From: Vanilla planifolia
Taxonomy: Eukaryota; Streptophyta; Magnoliopsida; Asparagales; Orchidaceae
Assembly: GCA_023846275.1 (NCBI GenBank)
Contig: CM043875.1
Location: forward strand, 7,328,626 to 7,392,625
Length of the DNA stretch: 64,000 nt
Direction of reading: 5' to 3'
In this document: one piece after another, positions 12,401-26,566 of the stretch
Position numbering within the stretch: position 1 is the stretch's first letter
Layout: every line of letters begins with the position of its first letter
Position numbers and translations under genes: made by a program
Notes under the pieces: generated by a model
The model's database searches: none
The model's input: only the letters and a program-made list of their open reading frames with translations
Told to the model about the DNA's origin: nothing

Positions 12401-12419
12401 ATAAGACCTTTTATTGATA

Positions 12420-12900
12420 AAGTTGATCAATTTTAGAAAATGCATTCATATCCTTTTGTAAGAGAGGAGGATCCCATGATAGTTAAAAACTTGACGAGCA
12501 TTGATGGAAATCATATTTGATGGGATGTCATGCTTAGAAGGTGGCTTTAATGGTATTGGTATTAAAGGATGTTGCAAGGCTTTTGTGAAGCTCTAGGCAC
12601 AAAATTAGGTTCTTAGGTAGATTTATGAGAGAAATATCTTGGGAGAAATTTACCAATAAATTTAAGCAATAATTCTATCCATGTTAGTTAAAGCCAAGAA
12701 GAGGGAAGAATTAAACTTAACAAAAGGCAACATGTCAATGGTTACATATGAATACAAGTTTACTTATCTGGCAAAATATGTACCTAACTTGGTGACATCT
12801 AAAAATAACAATGTTACATGTTCAAGAGAGGTGTGTGAGATGACATCAGAGTAGCCTTGATGAAAATGTGAACCACTAATTATGGAACTACTGGAGCATG
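12420..12900 (+). pseudogene. Ty3/gypsy gag remnant
   Basis: Conceptual translation in shifting + frames gives patches of Retrotrans_gag: FRKMHSYPFVREEDP near 12,430-12,480, and, clearest, EELNLTKGNM followed by TYEYKFTYLAKYVPNLV near 12,700-12,800. These match the conserved gag pattern with an L-x-QGNM-x-V-x-EYE-x-KF core. Stops and frameshifts are frequent, and no protease, RT or integrase follows, so this is an old fragment. It shares the Y-E-Y-K-F pattern with the antisense gag copies in the ORMDL intron, which suggests related families. Confidence 0.65.
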
Positions 12901-13139
12901 CTCAAATTATTAAATTAAAATAGAGCATTCTGGAGGCAAATGAGGAGATGATAAGGAAATATTTGATACCTCAACATTTAAAACCATATTTTTGAGAAGA
13001 AGAGGCAACTTTAGCTTTTCTTGGGGAAGAAGTTCTATTAAATTAGGATTTAGTAGATTCAAAATTTCAAATGAACGTTGTAATAGCAAAAGTAGTTTTG
13101 GATCAAGTAGAACCAATCCATGTGAGAAATGAGGCTAAA

Positions 13140-13723
13140 TAAAAATATAGTGGATGGAGAGATGTATAGGCATGAATGCATTAGGTGATGTATCTGTGCA
13201 TCTTTTTATGTGTTGATTATGTTATACTCTTCTATATGTTTATCATATGTTTTTATATGTTTATACTACTATCTATACATTGATATTATGTTTTTATTAT
13301 ACTATTTTATAAATTTAGTATGATGTTTACAAGGTCTTAAATGTTCATATTATTTGTTTTTATATATAGATATTAGGATTTTATTATTGTTCATTACTTT
13401 GTCATATAGCTTAATTTGTTATGAAAATTTATTTCATATTATTGTTTAAATAAAAATTTATCTTATGGGCTTTTTAAATTCATTATATAGCTATATCATA
13501 AATCAATGTTTTAAAAGTGTATTTAATAACATATTTTTATGAAAATAAATGAACTTGTTCTTTGGATATTGTTTATATATGTAAGAAAAGACATTTAAGA
13601 TAATTGTATTTAAGCTATGCAAAGTTGTGTATATTTTTTGTGGCTTTTGTGGTTTATTATTTGAGCATGTGGATGCGTTATGGATATGATTTTGTTAAGA
13701 TTGTATTAGAGGCTTATGATATT

Positions 13724-13818
<95 letters not shown>

Positions 13819-14735
13819 TTTAGTCTATTATTGATATTTGTAAATATGTATCCAAGCGAAAATAAATATTTTGTTTGGAGATTATATCATTTTTAAATCT
13901 CAAAATTAGATCATATTTTAAATTGAAGTATATCTTAAAGAAAGTGGAAGTTGGTTTTACCATCACCTTTCGCTTAGTCAAGTCGATAATATCCTTAATT
14001 ATGCAATAAATGTTTGACTAAACCTGATGATAAAGCTACTCATGGTTGTATTAGGTAAGGAAGTTAGGGGGGTGTGACAACCTTATTCAATGCTTTCAAA
14101 GGTGTAGATTTGAAAGCATTCATTTGTTTAATTTCCTTCAAAGTCATAAAGAAGACAAAGTAAGAACCGCCTCTTTGGCTTCTTTGCTTTCGACCCCCCA
14201 ATAATGAGCTCTTGATTATCTTTAGAAGTTTAGACAATGTCACTCCATTGGTTGCACAAGCCCTTAATCCACTCCTTTTTTAGTCATTAACACTCATTTT
14301 GCTACTCATTATAGCCTTTTTTGTCAACTAATGGGTCAGCAACTCACCATGCTATCAAGTCCTTAAATCCACCATGTGTAGTCACTAGAAGGAGTGGAAT
14401 AGTTTGTTAGAAGAAAGAAAGAGAATTTGTTGATTCATTAAAAAACTTATCAACAATTTTACTATTTTGAGAGAGATTTTAGAAACTAATTTCTTAGACA
14501 ATTTATCACTTGTTAACCTAAACATATTATGTGAGTGGCCTAACATACTATATGTAGAACATCTACATGTTGAACATCAATATTAACATTTTATATGCAT
14601 GACTCAATTTTAGGTCATTTTTTATTTTGCTTTTATACGACATGTCAAATATGATATTTAACATAACATATATTAGGCCAATTTTGATGATGTTTTATTT
14701 TGAAATTTTCTATGTTTTCCTATGGTGGTTTTGCA
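13140..14735. other. AT-rich noncoding stretch
   Basis: Apart from the (AT)45 tract I see no gene. A GGTGTGACAA word at 14,071-14,080, preceded by a G-rich run, resembles a polypurine tract plus LTR start, but nothing after it supports this. Confidence 0.35.
13727..13816. repeat. (AT)45 microsatellite
   Basis: A perfect 90-bp AT dinucleotide tract, the longest in the window. The open frame through it (poly Ile-Tyr) is an artefact of the repeat. Confidence 0.97.
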
Positions 14736-17700
14736 ACACCTCAGTTATGATAATTTTAAAATAGTATATTTTCTCCTTAATGAAATATTTGAATTTAAAA
14801 TTTATATTTTACATTCCAAATTAGTTTAAAATTTGAAATGGATATATCAAGAATATCTTGAGAAAAATAATGTTTAAAGGAATATTTACAAAATGGCCTT
14901 TTATGGATATAATTGAGGATTATCTGGATAATGCAAGAAATAAAAAGATATGAAATGGATATGATGCCTTAGCATGGATAAGGACGTAGATATTAACCAA
15001 CTAACAAATTTAACAAGATTTAAAAGAGAGATTATTTGGCTATAAAAAGACATGATATATTAGGTTAGACACTTTTTTTCAACCCTAATTATAATTAAAC
15101 TTAATATACACTAATCAAGGAGACCGAAGAGGTTAAGACTAAGAGTAAGAGAAAGGAGTTTGTAAGCCAAGCCAATGAAAGGAGAAGAACCAAAGTGGTG
15201 TAAACTTCTACTCTATTCAAGAGGTAGGAATCTTCATGCCTCACATATAAATGTAAGCACATATTAGGAGTTTAAAATAAAGTATTTTGCTACAAAATTA
15301 CATTGTATAGTCTTTGAGTTGAGCATCAATATGAAGAATATGTTATGTTATCTATGTTATGGCTCACAAGTTGATGAAAAATTGGGTAATGCTAGCATTA
15401 TATTGATTGAAATTTCATGCTAAGCTCTTGATTAAGGTGTAAATTTGACTTAGATGTAAATTTATATGCATAATAATTTAATGTACACTTTTCATGATGA
15501 TTTTATGTCATGTGTTAGATGAGTAGATCTAATCATGTTAGAATTGAAATTGTGCAAATTGTGAATGCATTGACATTTGAATTTGTTTTTGAAAGCATGT
15601 TGGTCGAGAGTTATATTGATCATATTATGATGATTCTCTTAGATAAATTCATGCATGTGATTGTAATATTTCAAAAATTAATTGAGAATAAAAATAAAAA
15701 TATGATTATCATGTAAAGTGTGATTGGTATGACTTATAGCATGATCTTGATTGAAACCTTTTAATTGCATGTTAAGATGGTTTTTGATTTAAGTACATAA
15801 GTATTTATTTGTTGAATTATGATGTAAAATGTTATTTATTATAAGTAAATCTTGCTTGAATTTGCAATTATATCATATGAAAAGGAGAAATCATGGCTTA
15901 AACATGTAAGAAAAAATATAATATCATGCTTACATAAATTGGTGATATAAATTATTAAAAATATTACAATAAGTTCATAATTCACATTAATTGAAAGAAT
16001 TTAGATTGAATACAACTTTGTGATAAAAAAAGTTAGCTTAGAATAATCAATAATAGTTGAGATAATTACAATATGACAACTTAAGGATGATTTTATTTTA
16101 AGTGTCATAATATATCTATGAATCACAAGCAAGATCTTCTTCAAACCCAAACCTAGGATTGACTTTTAAAACCAAATTGGGGTTGAATAGCCTGGATTAT
16201 GCCTTGAGATTGAGTGTAAGACTTAACCAAGGACATGTAATATAAGGAAAGACCTAGAAAATGACTTTAAACAACTTCCAAGACAAGTGAGTTCATGGGT
16301 TTTCCTATAGGAAACTTTAAGAAGCTTGAGTTAGCCATGAAAGAAGACTAAGAAAAGTTTAGGTCTTGATTAAGTGCAACAAAATTCTTTGGGTTTGGTT
16401 GAGAAAGAGTAAGAAACTACAAAAGAACTCAATCTAATTAATAGACTTAATTGGCTTAAACTAAATTTGTGAAATTATAAGATTGATCAAGAAAATTTAG
16501 GATTTAGAAATTCAACTATGAAGGATTTAAAATTCAAAAATCTTAAATTTGAAATTTGAATAGCTTAGATTTGAAATTTAAATATTTAAGATTTAAAATT
16601 TAAATAACTTAAGTTAAAGTTGAGAATTCGAGAACCTTGTATAGGGTTAAAGATAAGTTAGAACTTAAAAAGACCTTAGATAAGGTTAAGAATAGCTTAG
16701 GAATTAGCTAAATGAAATTCTAAAGGATTAAGATTTGACATGATGTAACCTTAAGATAAGAATTAAGATTGAATTGAGAATATTATGTACTTGATCAAAT
16801 TTTAAGCACACTCAGAACGAGTCATGATTTGATGAGGCTATTGGTTAGACCTTAATTAGGGCTGATTGAAATAGAGAGATTAGTTTTAGCCTTAGGAGTG
16901 GTTTTAGGCTCGATTAAAGAATTAATGATCACTTGGATTTTGTCTAAGCCCTAATCTAGTTTGGTTGATAAGTGAGATTATAAGTAGTCTTAAATTAGGC
17001 TCTTATATCATAGATTAGCATATTAAATGATGGTCTAAGAGATATAATTGGTTTAGTAGGGACCTTTGGGAAGCATGAAATGAGTTAGGTCATCCTATGA
17101 AGTAAAAAAGAGTTATTAGTGAAACTCATATAAATTCAAATTAAAGATTAAGGAATATGACAAAAGATTTAATTTGTGGTTCTATAAAATAAGTGCTCAC
17201 ATAAGCCAAATGATTATATTCAAACTCCTAGGTTAAGTTATGAGCAAGAACTAGATACATATATTTGAAAATTAAAAAAAAGAAAATATCCCATATATGC
17301 TTATTATGGTTTGGTTATGTTAGCACAAATAATTGAGTAAGCCTTAAAGAGGTCCCAGTGGTTAGTTAATGATTTATAATTTTAAGAAACTCCTAGATGA
17401 CATATTAAGTTAGGTAACCCTAGATAGATGCAAGTAAAATCATATTGATATTGAGTAAACAACTCTATTAATGATGACATAGATTATGATACAACAGAAT
17501 GATGGACTCCTAAGCTAAGAATAAGACATGTTAAATATACTAAATGATAGGACTCTAACAAGGTATGGAGGTTGCATGCCTCATTGTTAGGATATCATAG
17601 GAGACTATGGGTGTCTTGAACTTGTGGTGGTTGAGCACCACATGTGATAGGATCCTTGAGTCTTGTGGGGTGGTTCATGTGATTAACAAAGATCAGTTTG

Positions 17701-18720
17701 TGACTACCCAATCATGTATGGAGGATTCCAAGTTATGTGCCATTATAAGACATCACATGTGACTATGAATATACTAGAGTACTTATTAAAGCACCATCAT
17801 ATGGTTGATAAGGACTCCTATAGACATATAGGGAGGTCTGTGTGATTAACATTACACATGTTATGGATTGTTAGATCATGTGATAAGACATGAGTGCCAA
17901 ACTTGTGTCAAGTATCTCACATACTTGGAGAGAGTATTAGATTATTATTGGAACAATATGCATATAATGGGATTAATTATGACTATTGAAACTACTAGGC
18001 CTTGATGGACTTGTGGTAGGATTGATGATTATAGTTTGATGGATTAGCTCAGCTTGGTAGACTATGACATTTATTTGTTTTATTTGATACAATGATGGTT
18101 ATACTCTTTTATTATAGTTATATGTATATTTTTATTGATAGGACATGTGAATTTTCTATTAAGCTTGATTCATCCCTTATATCATTTATAGGTGCAGGGA
18201 TTTAGTAGCATTTAATGTATTAGAATGGGAGTATTAGAGTTAGTATTTTAGTGGATTATTCTTCATTATTTTCTAGTCATGTCCTAGTTTTAATTTTATT
18301 TATTTTTAGTATTGATATTTTATGTTAGATATTAAACTATATGAGATATTTTATATGAACTTTAGATAGTATAAAATATTTTATTTGGATGTGATTATTG
18401 TGATTTACTTGTCATAGTCATGAATATGGTTATTTATAAGGATAGATTGCTTTGGTATCATGTACATGCTACTTTACTAGATAGGTTACCTAACTTGATG
18501 TTGATTATTTCTTGGCTCAATTGAGATCTCAGTTGGAGTAGGAATGTGATTCATTTTAACTATCACACCATGAGTTTAATGTTCAGTTTAAGGGATCTTA
18601 ACTTTCTATTTGAATGTTATATCTGGAGAATAAATCATGGCTACCTGAATATATTGACTGAAGCATAGGTTTGGTTACATCCTATGGAAAAAATTGCTAC
18701 AAAAATGAGGTGTGACAAGT
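14736..18720 (+). repeat. LTR-like noncoding repeat DNA (probable gypsy long LTR or LARD)
   Basis: The segment opens with TGCAACACCTCAG, close to the usual start of plant Ty3/gypsy LTRs. A TATA-like CTATAAAAAG lies near 15,040, followed about 200 bases later by purine-rich leader-like text. The remainder to about 18,720 is noncoding, with an unusually word-repetitive, GATTAAG-rich style (16,100-17,000) and a moderately GC-richer block (17,500-18,050). I find no open frames or protein similarity. This fits a long LTR or a large noncoding retrotransposon derivative next to the gag fossil, but I could not pair it with a second LTR, so the call is tentative. Confidence 0.3.
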
Positions 18721-19119
18721 TTTACATCTACATGATCAAATAATATCAACAAACATAGCAAATATTAATACTATAATAATTGTGTGTTTTCATTATGATG
18801 TCTACCTATGCTTTGTAACCTAAGTTATCCCATTTTCGCTAATTTGTACACTTTAAATTTGTCCATCTCTAATTTGTTATCTTAGACTTGTTAATTTTTA
18901 GTTTTCAACTTAGATTTAGTATATTCTAAATTTCATATCTTAGGTTATCTTATTCTACTAATTTTCACACATTGATTTGTCCTCCTTTACATTGTCATCT
19001 TAGAATTATTTATTCAAAGTTTTCACCTTAGATTCATTTTGTTCTAATTTTTACATCATAGATTATCATGTTCTTTTATGACTCTTTGTCCTAGACTTTG
19101 TATGCTTTAATGTCACTCT

Positions 19120-19640
19120 TGTAGCATCCTCAATTTATTTATTTATAAATAAAGGTATGAAGTAAAAGAATAATTACTTAAAAAATTTATTTTTTTATTA
19201 CAAATCTCTTTACTTATTTTAATATAAAAAGTTATGATACATACATATATACAATAAAATATTGATTATGTTTATAAAACCCTCTTTCTTAATTTAGAAA
19301 GAGTAAAACCTCTTTATTATAATATAGTAAAAATTATACTTTTCAAACATATTAATTCTTATAATTGTAGAAAAAATATAATTTCAAATTAAAAACTGCA
19401 AAAGTTTCATAATATAATAAAATAAATACCAATACATCTCTTAATATAAATTAGTTATCACAATGCTTAATCATATGTGCAAAACCTAATATATGTTATC
19501 TAGAAAACAATAAAATAGAAAATCAAAAGACATGGTATCTTGTTTCTTAGCTTTTTCTGAAGTCTCATAATGTGCATTATTTTCACTTGTAATTCTCCAG
19601 TTAAAGAAATGATTGAGTTAAGTGACATAAACAAAACAAG

Positions 19641-19694
<54 letters not shown>

Positions 19695-20870
19695 CATTAT
19701 AATTTTGAGATAAGTTGCATGTTGATGCCAATAAGCATGCATATAACATAAAAATCAACATAATATAAAGGAAAGCATATAAGCAAATCATATCATCTTT
19801 TCATTAATTATAATCATTTATTTCTTATTTTACTTTGTTTTTCCAATTACTTATTCGTTTCAAATTCTAGGGGACTTTTTATCTATTCTTATATTTTTGG
19901 ATTTTCATAATCTATAAGAATCCATAGGTCATTTAGCTCGATCATGGTGGATTCTTTAAGCCATACAATGGCTTTACCCATTAGGAATGTCCTGCATGTT
20001 TAATTGATTAGACCAATTTTCTCATTTTTAAATACATCACTATGGGCTATACATAATCTAGAATGTCTTAATGAGCTTATATGTCTCTTGTTTTTTTTCT
20101 TCAAATGATTTAACCCAAACATTTGATAATTTGTAGGCATATTTTTCTTTCATTTTGACTTTCATATTATTACACTCCATGCCCTAAACCAAGATCTTAA
20201 TTGCCATAATTTTTTAAATAAATTTATGCATGCAAATACAAAAAACTTCACATGATCATAAGCATAAAAATAATGAGAAGAATATGAGCATAACATGTGA
20301 TTTCTAAATCATAATAAATTTTAACTACAATATATATATATATTTATATTCACAAATTTTTTAATATAACTAAAAACACCCAAGTATCACTATATTAAAA
20401 AGATCTTATTATCTTTTAAAATCATTTTTCCTAATTTGGTCACTATTTAAAACAATACACATAAAATAAATACACAAAATGTACAAAGTATTTGTATTTA
20501 AATTTCTATTATGTATTGGAATTATTTAGGATTGCTCATATTTATGAAATTTTCTCACTAGTTCAGATTTTTTTCCTTTCTCTTAACTTAATTGTACCTA
20601 AAGAATCGCCTTAATATCCTTATGTTACTTAGTTGTATCAACTCTTCCCCCCTTCTTTCACCTATAGATTTCCAAGATTCTTTTAATTTTCTAAAATCTC
20701 TATAATAGCACATCCCTTTCTTAAAATTCTCGAATGCTACTTCTTCTTCCCAAACTCAAACTCTCCCACAAACAATCGCATCTCTTCATTGGATCCTTAT
20801 CGAACATGCCTCACCTTCTCAACTTTTGGGATCACCAATGATCAAGTTAAGGTGTTGATTTAGTTTCCAT
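19120..20870 (+). repeat. Possible LTR fragment
   Basis: TGTAGCATCCTC at 19,120-19,131 is a typical gypsy-type LTR start, and the pyrimidine-rich stretch at 20,560-20,870 (ttcaccttctc-like text) looks like an LTR/leader end. There is no coding content. An (AT)n run at 19,643-19,693 lies inside. The ends are guesses. Confidence 0.22.
19643..19693. repeat. (AT)n microsatellite
   Basis: Perfect AT dinucleotide run of about 25 units. Confidence 0.95.
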
Positions 20871-23800
20871 CCCTTCATTTTCTTTTACTATTTAGGTTAA
20901 AATTAAGAAGTTATAATTTAATTAAAATAAAATTAAACTTTAAGGATTCTAATATTTCACTCATTTTTCTATAAAATTGGCCTTTAAAAATTCATCAGTT
21001 AATTTTATATAAATCTCCTCAAGACTTTTAAGAGCTATCTAATTTTAATTATTGTTTTATGTTATGTAGTATTTTTAATATTTTTCTAATATAAAAATCC
21101 CTATTTATTATTTCTTTGAAATATTTTATTTTTTATTTTATAATCATAATACTTTTTTATGTTTAGATAATTTTATATTGATCATTTATATAAGTTATAT
21201 ATCTTGATTCAATTTTATATTTTTTGACTCCATTTGATATTATCAATAATTTTTAAAACATTCTAATTTTTTTTACATCATCTAATTCCTTTTAGCCTTA
21301 TATCTTTTATTTATAATTTAAAGAACTCCAATTTTAATTAACTTTGTGTTATTGAGTTTTTTAATAAATTGTGTATTTTTTAAAGTCATCTTTATTATGT
21401 ATCAAGGCATAATAAAAGAGGATGAATTGGTTATATAAGTTTTTACACAAATATTTTTTAATAACAAAGGTCAAGTAAGATTTTACAAAATACAAATGAT
21501 TATACTACATGTCTTTTGTAATTTTCTCAGGATAATCAAATTATTATACTTTTAAGAAAATAAGTAAAACATAAGTAAGGTAATAAATATTGATTTTTAG
21601 ATGGTTGGCTCAATATCCAAGCTTATGTTCACCCCAAAGCTACCAACTGAGCACCACTATCCTAACATTCCATCATACTTGAGTGGAAAAACTTAACACA
21701 AATTAAAATTTTTCTTAGATCAATCATAATTAATAACATTACACACTATCAACTCAAGAGCTTGGCCACCCTCTGTACACTGTATGGCCTAGATTTGGGC
21801 TAGGAAAAATATACAAAAGATATTAGTACAAAGTGCAAGATCACTTAATTATTAATTAAAATAGGAAATTAAAAGTACAATAGCTACTAGATTGAAAACT
21901 AAATATTACCAATTTACTTAGGAGCCTTATGTGGTATATGTGGATGTTACAAGATGGAATTTATTCAATATTTTATTCATGCTCTAATGATCTTCTCAAC
22001 ACTAGTAAGAGCTTCTAAATGTATCTCAATTTCTTACTAAAGCTTTGTTATGTATCATCTATTTGATTTTTAAGTTTTGAGGGTTTTATAGACTATAGTG
22101 GTAAAAGACTCCACCTCCAACATTTACCCATAAACTAAAATCCACTTTTTCCTACTATCAAGCTAGCAATTATATGCTTTCAATTTTATACATATTGCAT
22201 GTTAAGGGTAATGTATTATATGTTTCACATATTTTGGTCATCGTATACTATATGCTAATAAATAATATACTATACTGATTTTTTGAGTTTTTTCAAGAAA
22301 TATTAAGTATATATTATCCTTAACTAAAATATGTTACATGTTAATAAATAATGTAGTATATGAAAGACAAAGGATTGTGTGAATATAATTTTTAGTTATG
22401 CATTAATCTTTTTATGTTTAATATATCATACATAGAGTGATTTTGTATTATACATTCTTTAACAAGTTAAATATATCATTTTAAAAATATTTAGTTCACT
22501 TTAACATAGTAGTCATTTTATCTAAATATATTGTATGTTAATAAATAATGTATCATATGAAAGTCATGACATTTTGTCTTTTAAGCTTATGTATGACCCA
22601 ATAAACTAGCCTTACAATATGCAAAAAAAATAATGTATCATATGTTTAGTATTAAGTTTCTTATGTATATCTTAACATAGTCTGCTAGTAGAGTACTTTG
22701 TGCCTATTTTAAACTAAATGTATATAAGTATAATGTATTATATATGTAAACCTATGACACTAGTTTTACTCTTCGTCTATGTATTTTGAAAATATGCTTG
22801 GCATACTATAAAATACTGCATGTTTAATTCAATTTTAACTTATTTTTATTATCTTTTCTTAACATAGTTGTCACCTTTCTTTAATTAAAATTCTTGTAAA
22901 ATTATTTATTTTTTCACTAAATTAATTACATCCAACTAAAAATTTTATTTGTGCATTATTAATGATTTTTTATTTTGTTCTCTTGATGAAATTCTCATGC
23001 ATAGTGAAATACAAGTTCTTAAAATAGTTAGTAACATATTTTTCAATTCTTATATGTCTTAATTAATGTAGAATCTTGAACTACATTTTGGATATATAAT
23101 TTCTCATAGTGGATGATTTTTATTCTTACTTTAAAGTGTAGCTTAGCTTGTAGTTTTGAAGGCTTCTATTCTATACCATACTAAGTGATTTCTTTGTCTA
23201 GTTAATCTTAAAGATAAATTATATAATATTAAGAAGATATCCCTTTAGATCACAAATTATGTATTTAAAAGGTATATTATTATGAAAATAAGATATCCCT
23301 TTAATGCTCATAGGATTCAATGCTTCTCACTCCTTTTGATGCCATGTCTTATTTTCAATAATGTTTGATTTTAGATAGATTCTAGAAATTCATAATGATC
23401 ATAAAAATTATCAATTTATATAGATTTTTATTTTTTATTATGATTGTAAATTTTCTTCCTCCATAGATATCTGATTAATTTTGTAGTCACTATTTTTGTA
23501 TTGATTTAGATTTTGATAAATTTCAAAAAATAATTATTTAATTCATCCTTCTCTCACTTTTGAGATATTACATATTTTATGTATGTGAATTTGATTATAA
23601 TGAAATATCTCTCCTCTTTTGTAGACATAAGCCCACTCTAAGTTTAAATATTGATTTTTTTAAATTTTTATTATTATTATCATCATCATTTTTATCAATT
23701 TTATTTCCACTAAGTTGATATCAATTATTTAGAATTAAATTCTAACATGTAACTTATGAAAGCATTGATAAGAGTTTGTTGCAATAACAATGCACTTGTA

Positions 23801-24800
23801 TAGAAACATGTAGTTTTTAAGATTACAAAAAAAAAATCGAGATTTTCATAATTCAATTATTATTTAAGCATGTCTACCAATAAAAAAAGATATTTTATTA
23901 ATTAAAAAACTATAGTAATATAATAACTATGTATTAACAAAAATAAAATACTATCTTTAAACTATAGAGTATAGCTAAGTTTTATTTGAAAAGATTTACA
24001 AATTTTACAATGTTCAGAAAAATAATCTAAAAACAATATAAATAAAAGACCTTAAAAATCACTATAAAGAAAGTCCAAATTTTGGTAACATAACAAACAA
24101 AGTTTATTGATCTAAGGTTATTTATTTATGTGATGGAAGAACTATGCTCATGGTTGATTTATAAAATCTCCTATCCAATTTTCTTTCAAACAAGAAACTA
24201 TTTTATTAAAATCTCTAAAAAGCTACCATGTAAATGTAGAGTGGCACACATGGTTCCTATGATTTTTCAAGTCAAATAATATATTTGTAATGATACATTT
24301 TAGTTCTCTGATCATCTACATCAATATTTAAAAATAATATTTTTAAAATAAATAACCAATTATTTATTTCATTACATTTTAAACTAAGATAGAAAAGATT
24401 CATTTCATTAAACTCTTGTTAATAATATGTATATCAAATATATCTTAATAATAATTAATAGAAAAATAAATCTATTTTTAATTATTCAGCGTAACGTAAT
24501 AAATTCAAAATTAATAATTTCAAAAATATATGTGTTATCTCAACAAATTTATCTGCAATCTTAAAATTTAGTTATTAGTATTGTTAATATTGGATCTTTA
24601 CTAGATTAGATTGTAAGAAATAAATAAAACAAGTTATAAATCTCAGTTGGAGGAATACAACTTACTTGGAGGCACAACTTCATTTGATTTATTAAGATTA
24701 AATAATAAATTATCTGTTTTAAATATATATAATTATATTTTTTTATTTCTCTAAATATATTAAAATTATAGCGACGCTATTTAGACGGTGGAAGGAAAAG
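20871..24800. other. AT-rich intergenic DNA, nothing recognised
   Basis: Very AT-rich, with no open frame of note, no recognisable repeat ends and no RNA gene that I could see. It forms the upstream flank of the ORMDL gene. Confidence 0.45.
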
Positions 24801-24875
24801 TCTAGGTCAAACAATTGACCGATGATTCCCATTTTCCCGACTTCTTACCCGCTACTCGGTCAAGTCGAAAGTTCC

Positions 24876-24920
24876 CTCCTCCTCCTCCTATCGGCTGCTC
24901 TCCTTTACCACATTATAAGA
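24876..24920 (+). promoter_or_regulatory. Probable core promoter of the ORMDL gene
   Basis: Base composition changes sharply at about 24,780. A pyrimidine-rich block (ctcctcctcc, 24,876-24,905), like plant Y-patch core elements, precedes a weak TATA-like ATTATAAG at about 24,911-24,918, about 80 bases before the start codon. An upstream ATG at 24,822 opens a short frame closing near 24,936; it would be in the leader only if transcription starts further upstream. Confidence 0.35.
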
Positions 24921-24992
24921 AGCCAAATCTATCCTTGATCTTGGGACAGCTTATTCATTCTCGCCGTAGGGAGGTAAAGATACAATCTTGGG

Positions 24993-26519
24993 ATGGCGAA
25001 GCTCTACGTGCAGGCAGTGCCACCGACGGATCTCAACAAGAATACGGAATGGTTCATGTATCCGGGAGTGTGGACGTCGTATATCCTAATAACTTTCTTG
25101 TCCTGGCTTGTCATCCTCTCCGTCTTTGGCTGTACCCCTGGCATGGCATGGACCATTGTTAATGTCGCCCACTTCGCTGTATGTATTTCCTCTCTTCTCC
25201 TTTATTTTCTCCGCCGATTCTTTGTTTTTGACCTGTAAGCTTGGTTAACTAACGATCCTTTTTTTGTTTTTCGTAATTAGGAATTGGCCTTTGTTGTTTG
25301 ATCCATCTGAAGGAAAGATTGGATTTTTAACAGGTTCCTAGTTGAAAATTTTGATCTTGCATTGAATGGCTTATTTCTTTTTATGTGGTAGTTTTGGTCG
25401 AACCGAAGACTACATAGTAGCCTATTAGCTTCTTGTTTTGTCGATGGCCACGTGCAATAGTTTCTTTCCCCCGTTTGGAATGACAGTAGGGGAAATATAT
25501 CGTGTTCTTGAACACCACTTTTCCTTCGCTGGGGCAAATTGCTTTAACCCTTATTTATATTAGATCACTAACCTGGAATTGATTTGGATAAATTGACTTA
25601 CTTTGAGATAGGTAAACAAGCTGACCCTAGACAAAAATAAATCGCCTTTTGTTAGGGCCTGTGTTAAATTACTTGGGATTAGTATTATTCGTTTAGTGCT
25701 ATGCTAATTGAGTTAAGAAAGATTTTTCTTTTTTTTTTTTGCGTTATTTGACTTGGGATTGAACGATTAATTCAATTTAATGTTTGTTCGCTAATTCAGT
25801 TTTGTGAGGCTTAACTTGATTGAGAGTTGATGACAGTGGTTGATGGTGATGGCCGACTAGTACTGTTGGACGACATTGGTATTTTGCCAATTGGGGCAGA
25901 TTTTTTTGACGTGACTTTCCTGTGCAATGAGTGGTAATACTTATGGGGAGGTTGTGATGGTTGCTAAGAGCTCAAAGATTGAAGATCACTAAAAATTTTG
26001 ACAAGAATTTGACTTATTAAATCAAACTATATGAGAAAATTATGAGCCCATCTTCGCTCGAGTCAAAATATTGCGAGTTGATTATGAGTCAAGCCTCAGG
26101 TCAAGTTAGTTCAAAATAACTATGTATTCATAAATTTATTTATTGGTCAATTGGAGCAGATTTAGATATATAAAGAAATGAATTTATGAAATTATAATGA
26201 TGCATTTAGGTACAATTTACATGAATGAATACATAAATTAATTTATGATAAAACATTTGTTCAAAAATAAAAAATTAATTGAAAGTTTGATTGACTTTAG
26301 TTTGGATTGAGCTTGACCAATAACTTAATGAACTAAGGTTTGCTTAGATGAAGATAGATTGAAGCACTTCGACCTAATCTTGAATCTGGGTTGCATCAGC
26401 TCGAGATTGAATTGTTAATAGCCATAGTGGTGGTAGATCGGCAATGACTAATTGTTGTGGTGGTGATGAGGACATCATGTTCGAGAAGGACTTTCGACGT
26501 CCAAGGACCAAGTCTTGTA

Positions 26520-26566
<47 letters not shown>

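Noticed and set aside
13604..13834. Open frame rich in Ile-Tyr repeats
   Set aside because: It is translation of the (AT)45 microsatellite. The same holds for the frame at 19,500-19,742.
14071..18718. Matching GGTGTGACAA words at 14,071 and 18,709 as a pair of LTR starts
   Set aside because: The sequences after the two words show no similarity to each other, so a paired-LTR reading is not supported.
24815..25162. Alternative 115-codon frame overlapping ORMDL exon 1
   Set aside because: It has no ATG at its start and is out of frame with the clearly conserved ORMDL product.
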